64,000 bases of DNA from assembly GCA_002007465.1 (NCBI GenBank), contig LNAC01000164.1:2673406-2737405 (forward strand), in the 5' to 3' direction. How positions within the stretch are numbered: the first letter of the stretch is position 1; every line of letters starts with the position of its first letter. The notes below the pieces were generated by a model that searched no databases, was not told the origin of the DNA, and worked only from the letters and a program-made list of their open reading frames with translations. This DNA comes from Ailurus styani. Its lineage: Eukaryota; Chordata; Mammalia; Carnivora; Ailuridae. Shown here piece after piece: positions 22,900 through 34,154 of this stretch. A program made the position numbers and the translations under genes.

Positions 22900-23218
22900 A
22901 AGGAGTATTCTTAGCCTAGTTGCCTGGCCTGAAAGTTAGGCTCTGATGTTCTTTTCATCAGCTGTATGCAGTAGTTGCCACCTTGATTCCATTGCCTTTG
23001 ACATTCCTTTCTTGGTTCCATATGCATTCCACTAACATCTGGATTTAAGGAAGAATCCACCAGGCTCCCCAAAGTTAAGGGTACTTAAGGTCTGCCACAT
23101 TTCTTATTGAGTGCCTGTTGATGGGCTGAGGTTTTTGGAAAGAGGATAATTCACCTTTTTAAGGAGAGCGGAGTGGAACTATAGTCTGGTAAAGAGGCAG
23201 CCAGCATGGGATTTAAAA
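22900..23218. other. Intronic sequence with no recognised feature
   Basis: A short unique stretch between the old L1 piece and two plus-strand SINEs; nothing identified. Confidence 0.4.
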
Positions 23219-23231
23219 ATTATTTCATTCT

Positions 23232-23416
23232 GAGGTGCCTGGGTGGCTCAGTTGGTTAAGCATCTGCCTTCAGCTCAGGTCATGATCCCAAGGGAGCCCC
23301 ACATCCGGCTCCCGGCTCAGCAGGGTGTCTGCTTCTCCCTCTCCCCACTGCCTGCTGCTCCCCCTGCTTATGTTCTCTCTCTGTGTGTCAAATAAATAAA
23401 TAAAATCCTTTAAAAT
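23232..23416 (+). mobile_element. Can-SINE, plus strand
   Basis: GAGGTGCCTGGGTGGCTCAG to AATAAATAAATAAAATCCTT. Flanks ATTATTTCATTC and TTTTATTTCATTC match. Confidence 0.93.
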
Positions 23417-23704
23417 TTTATTTCATTCCTACTTATTTATCAGGCCTCATTTTCTTTCTCTTTTTTCCCTGTTTTTATTTTTTAAGAGCTGGTTTTGTAG
23501 AAAATATACTTGCTTGTTGAAAATATGTAAATTACATAGAAGACATTGAGTTCTACCATGACAGTAGGAGGTTTGCTGACCCACTTCCCAGTGAAACTGG
23601 TGAAAATTACTTAAAAATTTTTTTTTCTTTTTAAAATTTTCTCTGGAAATGGTCCCAAGGTCAGACCGCAAAAAAGGAAACTTTTACTCAAGAAAATCTA
23701 TGTA

Positions 23705-23895
23705 GGGGCGCCTGGGTGGCTCAGTGGGTTAAAGCCTCTGCCTTCGGCTCAGGTCATGATCTCAGGGTCCTGGGATCGCGACCCGCATCGGGCTCTCTGC
23801 TCAGCAGGGAGCCTGCTTCCTCCTCTCTCTCTGCCTGCCTCTCTGCCTACTTGTAATCTCTCTCTCTGTGTCAAATAAATAAATAAAATCTTAAA
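23705..23895 (+). mobile_element. Young Can-SINE (mustelid-like subfamily), plus strand
   Basis: GGGGCGCCTGGGTGGCTCAG, then GTGGGTTAAAGCCTCTGCCT and a CTGCCTGCCTCTCTGCCTAC body. Perfect target copies AAAATCTATGTA flank it. This wording is the one I associate with the mustelid-enriched SINE subfamily. Confidence 0.95.
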
Positions 23896-23909
23896 AAAAA
23901 TCTATGTAA

Positions 23910-24890
23910 ATTCACTAAGAATGATGAGAATTTGTATTATTTAAATGAAGGCATCTCTCTTCGTCCCCACTTGTCTACTCCAAGCCATTGCAGTTTAGAA
24001 CCCAGGACTCCCTCTACCCCCAGATCCCAGTTGACCCTTCTTCCTGGAAGGAGCAGAACTTTAGCATTTTCCATCCTGTCCTGAGCTTCCTGTTGCTGAA
24101 GCTAAGTTGCGGAAGAGTACATTTCCCCTGCCCATCCCCAGCTTGTGGAATGGAAGCTCTAACATGGCTATGGAGCATGGAGAACACAAGGACTGCCATC
24201 CCCCTCACCCTGGCTCATGAGGCGGTGGTACCATGCTGGGAGAAACAAGCTGGAGAGACCTCAGGCTGCGGTCCCCCAACTCAGTAGGCACTCAACTTCT
24301 AGAGTGGGGGTGTCACTTGAAGCTTGTCATTGTCACCACTTCCAGCTCCAGAACCCTGGTTTGGAGATTTTGCCTGGGGAGAGCCAGGCAGTAAAAGAAA
24401 TAGCTCCCAAACCCTTCCCTGTGGAATTGACTTCATTTGCAAGAGTGTGCATAAGTTCAAACAGGACAGTCTCGTGAACATGGAAGGTCGTAGTGAAAGG
24501 CAACTAGGAGGAGATTGATGGAATTAGCAAAGCTACAGCCTAGACTATAGGTTGGCTAGTTTTCAGGAGGGAGTAAAACATTTGGGGAGTACCCTTCCTG
24601 GGATCAGAGCTAACCTCAAACAGGGGCCTCAGACACTATTCCTTCAAAGGGGCTGTAAGTTGATTGGATTAGTTCGTAGAACAACTCATGCAGCAGCATA
24701 TTGCTCAGACAGTAGAGGTCTTTGCATTTTAGATATTAACCTTTTTGTGTTAAAAGTATTCTTTTCCAAGTTTGTCATTTTTCTTCTAGCCTTATTTATG
24801 GTACTTTTCTATATGGAAGTTAAAAGTGTCTACTTAGACAACATGGTTTCTGTTTTTAATGACAGTTACTAAAGCGTTTTCTAACCTAGA
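23910..24890. other. Intronic sequence with no recognised feature
   Basis: A cluster of overlapping frames (60-106 codons) on both strands at 23988-24518 was examined. No domain, signal or consistent codon bias was seen. Confidence 0.4.
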
Positions 24891-26531
24891 GTATATAAAT
24901 GTTTTTTTCTTCATATTATTTTAAAAACATGAGCTATTTCAGACATAAAGAGGAATTCAGAGCATCTTACACTCACTACTCAGATTTAATAAGCTAAACG
25001 TTGGTTTATTATTGGCCTCAGATTTTTTAAAGAATAAAATGTTAAATACAGGAGAAAACCCTTTCATAATTCTTTCTAACTGTATTTCCCTTTCTTCTTC
25101 CCCAGAGGTGACTGTTGTGCTGAATTTTATATGTATTGTATTTGTCATGCTTTATCATATATCTATCTTCATCATAAGTGTGTGTATACATTGATATTAC
25201 TTTTGGGCAATCTAGTGAGTGTGAAATGGTATTTTGTTCTTAATTCCTTCTTCCCTGACTACTCTAGAGGTTGAGTACTTTTTTCTCCCATAATCGGAAT
25301 CATACTGTACATACTGCTTAGAAATGTCTTTCCTTCTTTCCTCCCCCCCTTTTCTTGGTTGAGTACATTTTTTTTTTTTTTGGTATGTTTTTGTCCTCTC
25401 AGGACTGCTACATTTTTAAGTTACTTCGTCCTTTGCCCATTTTTCCACTCAGTCTTTTATTTATTGCTTAGTGGGTATTTTAAAATATTTTGGTATACTC
25501 CAGATACTTAAATATGTCTATTTTCATTATAAGGTTAGTCTGGATACAAATCTTTTGTCCGTCAAATGGATAACAAATATTTTCTAGTATGTGGCTGGTC
25601 ATTTAACATGGCTCAGTTTTGCCTTTTGGTATGGATGTTTTAAAATACTTTTGTAAAGTCAGAATTAATCACTTTTTATATACAGTTGGTTCTGTTTATG
25701 TTTTAAGAAACTCTTCCTTGGTTTGAGGCCATAAAGATATTTTTTATTATATTACAATCTCAGAGTATAAAGTATTTACACTTAGTTTTTATTCTAAAAT
25801 TTACTTTTTTGACCCTGTGATACATAGATTTAATTTTAGTTTTTACCGTGTGGCCAACTAGTTGTTATGGCACCATGTAGTGAATCATCTGTCTTCTCCC
25901 CAGGGAATTATAAAGGTTTTTCTACCATATATCAAGTTCCCTTATTTGTCTGGGTTTGTATTCTGTTCCAGTGGTCTCTTTTTCTGTCCTTGAGCCAATC
26001 TCATGATATTTCAATTACAATAGCTTTATATGCCTCTGTATCAGGTAAAATAAATCTTTTTTTCTTATTCTTGAAAATTGCCTTGGATATTTTTGGCCCT
26101 TTACTCTTCTGTGTGGATTTTAGGCACGCTTTGTCCAGATCAGCAAAAACTCTGGATATTTCCATCAGAGTTGTAGTATATTAACAGATTCACTTGTGAG
26201 AATTAGTGTACTTTAAAAATTGTCTTCCCATCTTTGAATATGTCATATCTTTCCACTTAAATGTTTTTAGATCTCTTAACCAAGCTTCATAATTTTTCCG
26301 TATGTAGTTTTTAAATCTCTTTAGTTATTCTCAAGTACCTTACAGCATTTGTTATTGCAAATAGGGTTATTTTCAAGTTTTCATCTTCCAATTTGTTGTT
26401 GCTAATGTATGTTTTTCTATTTAATGAACTTACTAAAGTCTTATTACTTTTAATACTTGGTGTTTCTTCTTGGATGTACTTAGTAGATGATCATATCATC
26501 TAAAAATAAGAATTTTGTTTCGTTTTTTTTT

Positions 26532-26719
26532 AAAAGATTTTATTTATTTATTTGACAGAGAGAGAGAGATCACAAATAGGCAGAGAGGCAGGCAGAGAGA
26601 GAGGGGGAAGCAGGCTCCCTGCCGAGCAGGGAGCCCGATGTGGGCCTCGATCCCAGGACCCTGAGATCATGACCTGAGCCGAAGGCAGAGGCTTCAACCC
26701 ACTGAGCCACCCAGGCGCC
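26532..26719 (-). mobile_element. Young Can-SINE, minus strand, in old L1
   Basis: AAGATTTTATTTATTTATTT, GACAGAGAGAGAGAGATCAC ... CTTCAACCCACTGAGCCACC. Mustelid-like subfamily wording. It interrupts the minus-strand L1. Confidence 0.95.
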
Positions 26720-26895
26720 TTCTTTCCTTTCTTTATCCCTCATTTGTCCTTATTGTGTTGTTTAGCACCTTTAATATAATGTTCATTGAAATACTAATAA
26801 TAGGTATTCCTGTCCTATTTCTGCCTTCAAAAGGAATGATTCTCCTATTTTACCAGTAAATATTATCACAGTCTTTTAATAGGCTAAAAATTCTC

Positions 26896-27090
26896 TTCTG
26901 GGGCTCCTGGGTGGCTCAGCTGGTTAAGCATCTGACTCGATTTTGGCTCAGGTCGTGATCTCAGGGTTGTGAGATGGAGCCCTTTATCAGGCTCTGCACT
27001 GAGTACAGAGTCTGCTGAAGTTTCTCTCTCCCCCTTTTTCTGCCCCTCCCCACCTCACTCTCTCTCTCTTAAATACATAAATCTTTAAAA
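26896..27090 (+). mobile_element. Older Can-SINE, plus strand
   Basis: GGGGCTCCTGGGTGGCTCAG with the older variant GACTCGATTTTGGCTCAGG and GATCTCAGGGTTGTGAGATG. Flanks AAAAATTCTC / TAAAATTCTC. Confidence 0.92.
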
Positions 27091-28051
27091 TAAAATTCTC
27101 AGTTTGCTGAGTTTTTTTAAACATCATGAATTGGTATTAGATTTTATTCATAATTTTTTGTACCTATGGAGGTGATTATGTGACTTTGCTCTTGTTAGTT
27201 TGCTGATGTGATGAATTGCATTAGGAGATTTTCTAACGTTCTAGTTGGCTGTGATATATTATTATCTTTAATTTTTTTTGTTTTAGTTAATGTGTTAGAA
27301 TTTTTTAGTCTGATTATAAGTGATATTGGCCATTAGATTTTTTTTTTGTCATGCTATTTTTGTTTGGTTTTGTATAAAGGTTATAGTGGTGTCATAAAAG
27401 GATTTGGAGTGTTTTCCTTCTCTTTATAATGTCTGGAACACTTTATATAAAATGGGATTGTCAGTTCCATAAAGGCTAGATGAAGCTCAACTGTAAAACC
27501 ATCTGCACTTGGCACTTTCTTGGTTGGTAGATTTAAAACTCTTTCTCTTATTCAGTTTTATTAATATTTAAGTGTCTTTAGATTTTTTATCTCTACTTGA
27601 GTCAATTTCAGTAATCTTTCATCTCTAAAGTATTTTTTCATTTAATTTTTCAAATGTATTCACATAAATTTTGTGAAGTATTATCTTAGATTTTTAAATT
27701 TTCTTCTGTACTGTATGTATATTTATGTCCCCCTTTTCATTCCTAATATTATTTGTCTGTGCTTATCTCCTGTTTTACTTGGCCAGCCTGGCAAGAGGTT
27801 TATCTTCTATTAGTCTTTGGATTTAATTTATCTTTTCTCCCCTTTGTTCTGGATTTAATTTATTTCCATCATTAAGTATTATTTTCATTTATATGTTCTC
27901 TTTGGGGTCATTCTCTTGTTTTTTATTTTAATTTTCAAGTTGTTTTTGTATTTGAAAATAAATGTAAGGGTTTAGTTTTCTGTGATAACATTTTAGTTCA
28001 GTAGTCCTTAATTTATGTCATAATTGAAGGGGTTTTTTTGATCCATGATTT

Positions 28052-28231
28052 TTTTTTTAAGATTGTATTTATTTGACAGAGAGAGAGATCACAAGTAGGC
28101 AGAGAGAGAGGAAGAAGCAAGCTCCCCTCTGAACAGGGAGCCCGATGTGGGGCTCGATCCCAGGACCCTGAGATCATGACCTGAGCCGAAGGCAGAGGCT
28201 TTAAACCCCCTGAGCCACCCAGGGACCCCTC
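28052..28231 (-). mobile_element. Can-SINE, minus strand
   Basis: Tail, CT body and head GAGCCACCCAGGGACCCC on the minus strand. Perfect target copies ATCCATGATTT at 28041 and 28232. Confidence 0.95.
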
Positions 28232-29326
28232 ATCCATGATTTATTTAGAAATGTGGTTTGAGCTTCCCAAATACAGTGTCTCTTTTCCTGTATGTATCCA
28301 TGTACTTATGTATCTTTGTATTTTGCTTTGTAGGCAAAGAGTATGGGCCGTATGATAACAATTCTTTAGTATTTGCTGAGAATTCCTTTTTTGCTTGTCA
28401 GGTGGTTAGGTTTGGTAAATACCCTGTAAGTGTTTCTGAAAAATGAGTGTTTTTTATTTGCTGGATACATGGATGGATATAGATGTAGATAAAGATACTG
28501 CTTTATATATTTGTGTGGGTATGTGAATTCAATTTTTTATAAGGTGTTCATACCTCCTATTTTCTTATTAATTTGTGGCCAGCCTTTTCTGAGATATTAG
28601 TAATAAAATCTTTCTATGATTATGTATTTCCGTGTCTTCCTGTAATTGCTCAATTTTTGCTTTATTTTGAGTTACGGTTGTTACATTTATATAGATTGAG
28701 GATTCTTTTAACCTCCTGATTAGTTGTGCCTTACATCCTCAATTTATGATCATCTTGACCCCCAAGAAGTCATTTTTGCCCTGAAGTATATTTTGTCTGA
28801 TATTAATAAGTCTATCAGCTTTCTTTCTGTTAGCAGTTTTTTGGTATATCTTTTATTCCATTCCTTGTTTTTGATCTTCTATTTTGTGTATTTCTTTTCT
28901 TCACACAGTGTATAGCTTGATATTGTTTATTACTCCAATTAAATACCTTTGTTTCTTATTGGGTGAATTTAATCCAGTCCCTTCTACAGTGACTTCTTAG
29001 CATATTTGGATTAATTTCTACCATCTGTTTCAGTAATAACCTTGAAGTTTTTAACATGCTTGATTGGGCTGCTAAGGTGGAAAGTTTTCTACCTCCTCTC
29101 AAGTAATATGAGAGATCTAAGAGTGCTTTAAGTCCAATTTCTCTAGTCTTCATTTTCCATGATATTGTTGGCTAACAATTTGTTTCCAATTTGTTTTTAA
29201 CTGATTTCATATATTAGTCATTATTATCATAATCTTTGCTAAAATTTTATAATTCATGCTTTTTCCTATACACCTATATGTGTACTGATTTCTTTGCCCA
29301 CATGTTCCTCCTGGGGTTCAATTCTT

Positions 29327-29716
29327 TTTTTTTTTTTTTTTTAAGATTTCATTTATTTATTTATTTTTAAAGATTTTATTTATTTATTTGACAGAGAGAG
29401 ATCACAAGTAGGCAGAGAGGCAGGCAGAGAGAGAGGAGGAAGCAGGCTCCCCACCGAGCAGGGAGTCCGATGCGGGTCTCAATTCCAGGACCCTGAGATC
29501 ATGACCTGAGCGGAAGGCAGAGGCTTTAACCCACTGAGCCACCCAGGTGCCCAAGATTTCATTTATTTAATTGACAGCACAAGCAGGCAGAGTGGCAGGC
29601 AGAAGCAGGCTTCCAGCTGAGGAGAGAGCCTGACATGGGGCTTGATCCCAGGACCCTGGAATCATGACCTGAGCTGAAGGCAGACGCTTTACTGACTGAG
29701 CCATGCAGGTGCTCTG
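29327..29716 (-). mobile_element. Can-SINE containing a second Can-SINE (outer copy)
   Basis: The outer copy starts with the poly-T and AAGATTTCATTTATTTA, and resumes at 29570 with TTGACAGCACAAGCAGGCAG, ending GAGCCATGCAGGTGC. Flanks TTCAATTCTT / TTCAACTCTT are an old duplication. A younger SINE sits in its tail. Confidence 0.93.
29360..29552 (-). mobile_element. Inner Can-SINE nested in the outer SINE tail
   Basis: TTTTTAAAGATTTTATTTAT ... GAGCCACCCAGGTGCCC. It is bounded by perfect 17-bp copies AAGATTTCATTTATTTA (29343-29359 and 29553-29569), which are the outer SINE's own tail sequence. Confidence 0.96.
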
Positions 29717-30260
29717 GAATTCAACTCTTTACAATTCTCTGGGACTGGTAGACTTTCTTAATTTTCCCTTATACTGTCATCTTTGTGCTTTTCTTGTAGA
29801 ATGATGGTATATCCAGTTACCCTTCTGGTATCTGTTATTATTGATCAAAATCTTTAATCACTCTAATAGTATTTTCTTCTGTAGTTTTCCCTAGATTTTT
29901 TCAGTTGTATTTGATTATCAGCAAGGTATGATTTATTTTCATTTATCCCAATTGGCTTTTAGTGTGCTAGTTCAATCTTTGGACTTGAATTATGAAAATT
30001 TTCTGGTTCATTACCATTGCCTGGTTCATTGGTTCTCCCTCATATTCACTCTTCTCTTCTCCCTAAACATTTTTTAGAATTACATTAGACCATGTGTTTT
30101 TAATGTCTTTTACAACTATTTCATATTTTTTGTCTCTTTCTCTCTTCTGATTATTTGTGGATGACTTCCTCCACCTTATTTTCAAATGAACTGTTTTTTT
30201 TTCCTCAGTAGTGTTTAATGTGTTTATTACATCTGTAAAGTTGGGACTTAAAGGGCTATA

Positions 30261-30545
30261 CAGTTGACCCTTGAATAGGTTGGTAGTTAGGGGTTCTGAC
30301 CCACCATACATTCGAAAATCTACACATAACTTTTGATTCTCCAAAAACAACCAGTACTTAACTACTTAACTAATTTTATTGTTGACTGCAAGCCTTACTG
30401 TTAAATAGTTGACTAATACATATTTCATATGTTATATATGATATGTATGTTATATGTGTATATATATTATATATTAAAAAGTGTTATTAAGAAAATGATA
30501 AGGAAAGTACATTTACAAAACTGTACTATAAAAATCCATTTATTC
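30261..30545 (+). mobile_element. Tigger-like DNA transposon end, truncated
   Basis: A TA followed by CAGTTGACCCTTGAATAGG is a known Tigger-type terminal repeat. AATCTACACATAACTTTTGA and TGACTGCAAGCCTTACTGTT continue the consensus. The copy stops at about 30545, where L1 sequence begins; the other terminus is missing. The exact Tigger subfamily is not certain. Confidence 0.75.
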
Positions 30546-32215
30546 CACCAAAAAAAACTGCTCAAACTGATAAATGAATTCAGTAGTCACAGGAGACAAA
30601 ATCAATGTACAGAAATCTTGTATTTCTATATACCAATAATGAAGCAGTGAACAGAAAAATTAAGAAAACAATCCTATCTACAGTTGTACCTCCAAAAATA
30701 AGATTGCTAAGAATAAATCTAACCAAAGAGGTGAAAGACCAGTATTCTGAAAACTATAAAACACTGATGAAAGAAATTGAAGATCTAAAGAAATGGAAAA
30801 GCATTACGTATTCGTGGGTTGTAAAATTAAGTGTGAAAATATCTATACTACCCAAAGAAACTTACACACTTAGGGCAATCCCTAGCAAAATACCAACAGC
30901 ATTTTTCACAGAATTAAAACAATCAATCCTAGTATTTATATAGAACCACAAAAGACCCCAAATAGCCAAAGTAATCTTGAAAAAGAAACACAAAACTGGA
31001 TGCATCACAATCCCAGATTTTAACTTACACTACAAAGCTGCAGTGATCAAAACAGTATTGAGCCGGCACAAAGAAAGACACGTAGAGCCACAGAACAGAA
31101 GAAACCAGAAAGAAAAGCCACAACTATATGGTCAAATAATCTTTGAGAAAGCAGGAAAGGATATCCAGTGGGAAAAGGACAGTCTCTTCAGATGGTTTTG
31201 GATAGCAACATGCAAAAGAAAGAAACTGGATCACTTTATTACACCATACACAAAAATAAATTCAAAATGGATGAATGACCTAAATGTGAGACAGGAAACC
31301 ATCAAAATCCTAGAAGAGAACACAGCCAGTAACCTTTTCGACATTGTCCATAGCAACTTTTTTCTAAATATGTCTCCTGAGACAAGGGAAAGAAAAGCAA
31401 AACTATTGGGACTACATCAAAATAATAAGCTTCTGCAACAGTAAAAGAAATTATCAACAAAACTGAATGATATCCTACTGAGTGGGAGAAGATACCTACA
31501 AGTGGCACATCCAGTAAAAGGTTAATATCTGAAATCTATAAAGAACTTAACAAACTCAACACTCAAAGATATAAAGATGGTCATTATCACCATCAGCGAA
31601 ATGCAAATCAAAACTATAATGAGATATACCACACACTAGTCAGGATGGCTAAAATCAACAACACAAGAAACAACAGGTGCTGGCAAAGGATGTGGAGAAA
31701 AAGGAAGACTTGTGCACCGTTGGCAGGAACATAAACTGGTACAGCCACTGTGGAGAACAATATGGAGGTTCCTCAAAAAGTTACCCTGTAGTTCAGCAAC
31801 ACAAGACTGGGTATTTACCTAAAGAATACAGAAACACTAATTCAAAGGGATACATGCTCCCTTGTATTTATAGCAGCATTATTTACAATAGGCAAATTAT
31901 GGAAGCAGCCCAAGGCCCATCAACTAATGAATGGATGAGGAGGGTGTGTGGTGCATACACACACACACACACACACACACTGGAATATTACTCAGCCCTA
32001 AAAACGAATGAAATCTTGCCATTTGTAACAACAATGGTGGAGCTAGAGTGCCTTATGCTAGCAAAATAAGTCAGTCAGAGGAAGATAAATAACATATAAC
32101 TTCACTTATATGTGGAATTAAAGAGAAAAGCAAATGAACCAAGGGGGGGGGGAAGAGAGAAACCAGGAAACAGACTCTTAAGTATAGAGAACAAACTCAT
32201 GGTCACCAGAGTGCA
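30546..32215 (+). mobile_element. L1 ORF2 C-terminal part, plus strand, with internal deletion
   Basis: Two long broken frames read L1 ORF2: LTKEVKDQYSENYKTLMKEI and WVVKLSVKISILPKETY (30605-30943), then KTGCITIPDFNLHYKAAVIK and TPYTKINSKWMNDLNVRQET (30977-31444). The DNA then continues to GGCAAAGGATGTGGAGAAAA, GGAATATTACTCAGCCCTAA and ACAGACTCTTAAGTATAGAG. Around 31570 the expected stretch between the ACTCAAAGATATAAAGA text and the CATCAGCGAAATGCAAATC text is missing, suggesting an internal deletion of about 100 bp. It is younger than the neighbouring minus-strand L1 but inactive: frameshifted, and without the 5' part. Confidence 0.9.
31958..31980. repeat. (AC)n microsatellite inside L1
   Basis: A short CA run, commonly found at this place in mammalian L1 ORF2 ends. 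Confidence 0.95.
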
Positions 32216-32239
32216 TCCAAAAGTTTTGAAACACAGTAT

Positions 32240-33160
32240 TTTAAGCAGTATTCATTCACAGTATTTTTTAAAATTTTAATTATGATTTTTTTGATTCATT
32301 ATGTTTGTATGTTCTTATTTTCCAAATATGAGAAGTTTCTAGTTCTATTTTTGTTATTGACATGTAGCTTGTAGTCAGAGAAACACTTGTATTATTTCAG
32401 TCATTTGGAAATGGTTGAGACTTTATCTGTTTAGTATGTGGTCATTTTATTTTATTTATTTGGGCAGGGGATGGGCAAAGGGAGAGAGAGAATCCCAAGC
32501 AGGCTTCATGCTCAGAAAGGAGCCTACACAGGGCTCAGTCTCATGACCCTGAGATCATGACCTGAGCCGAAATCAAGAGTTGGGTGCTTAACCAACTGAG
32601 CCACCCATGCACCCCATTATATGATCAGTATTTATAAATATTCCACTTGTGCCTGAATAGAATGTGTATTCTGTACTTTGACCGTGAGGTAGCCTCCCTG
32701 CCTTTCTTTTCTCCCCCTTTCCTTCCGCGATCTCTCTCTCTCTCACCTATGATGACACTTGTTTTCCTTTAGCAAATTAAATACACCATTTCATTCTGTG
32801 TCCTGTTGTTGATGTGAAGTTAGTCACTTTTTGAGAAAGTCTTCTTTTACCCCTGTCTACTTTCAGGATTTTCTGTGATTTTCTGTACTTTTCCTTGATG
32901 ATGTGTTTAGGGGTTGTGTGTGTGTTTAATTTCCTGCTTGGAATTTGTTGGATTTATTCAATCTGGATTTGTGTCTTTCATCTGTTCTGTTACATTTTTA
33001 GCCATTATCCCTTCAGACATTTTCTGCCTCTTTTTCTTTGCTATGTTTTTGAGACTCCAATTAAGTATATGTTAGACCTTCTTATTCAAGTTTTGATGTT
33101 TCTTATGTTTCTTTACCTGTTTTCCATATTTCCTGTCTACGTGTCACATCTCCGCTGAAG
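32240..33160 (-). mobile_element. Old LINE-like sequence, minus strand, split by a SINE
   Basis: ATTGACATGTAGCTTGTAGT, GAATAGAATGTGTATTCTGT and CATTATCCCTTCAGACATTT are antisense LINE-like landmarks, the first ones from the L1 endonuclease region. Composition is T-rich and no frame is intact. The boundary on the right is uncertain; similar text may continue to about 33660. Confidence 0.55.
32447..32614 (-). mobile_element. Older Can-SINE, minus strand
   Basis: TTTATTTATTTGGGCAGGGG ... GAATCCCAAGCAGGCTTCAT ... GAGCCACCCATGCACCCC; same older subfamily as 17861. Confidence 0.9.
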
Positions 33161-33164
33161 TCTA

Positions 33165-34150
33165 GATCATTTTGTGTAACTTATCTTCCGGTTTACTTAT
33201 TTTCCTTAGTGCTGTGTCTAATCTGCTACTGAATCTGTCCATTAAATGCTCAATTACGGATTTGCAGTTACTTTGAGAAGTTTTATTTGTATCTTTCCAA
33301 GTCTGATGTATTCGCCCCCCCCTTTTTTAGTTGACTATGCACTGCAGATATTTTAAAGGTTGTCTTCTATTTATTTAATCATTGTAAATATAATTGTAAT
33401 TCCTGTAATTCCAGGTCTGTTTCTGCTAGTTTGTGTTGACTATGCCTTGTTTTCTTATGTGGTTGGTTATTCTTGACTGTACTACTCATTGCTTTTTTAA
33501 TATTTGGGGCCTACAGAGAAGGCATATTTTTCTAAAGAGGCTTTGGATTTTCTTCTGCCAGGTGCCTGGAGATAATTAACTGTCTGGAACCATCTCAAGT
33601 CAGGTTTACAACTTCAGGCTTTCCAGTCTGCCCAAAGGAGGTGAATCCAGATTGTAAAACCATATGAAGGCTACATTTTTGTTCTCAAAGAGTGGGTTGG
33701 TCTGAATAACCTGACTTCCCATTATTGGAAATGAGAGATGGGTATTCATTTTTAAAAAAATACTATGATGTACCTTAGTTAAACCATCTTATTGTTTTCA
33801 ACAGCTTTTCATTTTATTCTGTGTCTGTTTATGACAGTAATCTTTTTGGTATTTTATGATTTTGTATGATATTGGCATTTGGTGTGTATGTGTGTCTTAT
33901 CTTTTTGTGTTTATCTATTTGTGTATGTTAGATATGTCTATGTTAAGTATGTTACATTAATGTTAAGTAAGTATACAGCAATTTCATTTTCACCAAGGTG
34001 GGTCTAAGAGCAATTTATGGTGAATTGTATGCATTTTGACATCTATTAGGATGACCATGTGATAATCCTCTACTGTGACTTCTCTTTCCGTGAATTGTAT
34101 TTATATATTACTTAGTGGTGAATCATCCTTACAAATCTATAATGAATTTT
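33165..34150. other. T-rich intronic sequence, nothing named
   Basis: Probably decayed LINE-related DNA. GT-rich patches (TGTGTATGTGTGTC) occur near 33880. No gene evidence. Confidence 0.4.
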
Positions 34151-34154
34151 CTTG

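Larger units (their letters stand above)
25180..30200 (-). mobile_element. Old, nearly complete L1 on the minus strand, broken by later SINEs
   Basis: Read on the plus strand, the antisense L1 ORF2 landmarks appear in the right order. First come AGTGTGAAATGGTATTTTG and the 3'-end motifs near 25200. Next are TTCTGTTCCAGTGGTCTC and CAATTACAATAGCTTTATAT (25970-26030), GATGATCATATCATCTAAAA (26485) and AAACCATCTGCACTTGGCAC (27500). Then TTTTGTCTGATATTAATAAG (28790) marks the endonuclease region, with ORF1-side text to about 30200. Five or six SINE insertions lie inside. It is saturated with mutations and has no coding capacity. Confidence 0.82.

Noticed and set aside
23705..23780. tRNA-like head with A and B box-like sequences
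   Set aside because: It is the tRNA-derived head of a Can-SINE, as are all similar heads here; there is no functional tRNA gene.
30605..31444. Two plus-strand frames of 112 and 155 codons
   Set aside because: They encode pieces of L1 ORF2 and belong to a dead L1.
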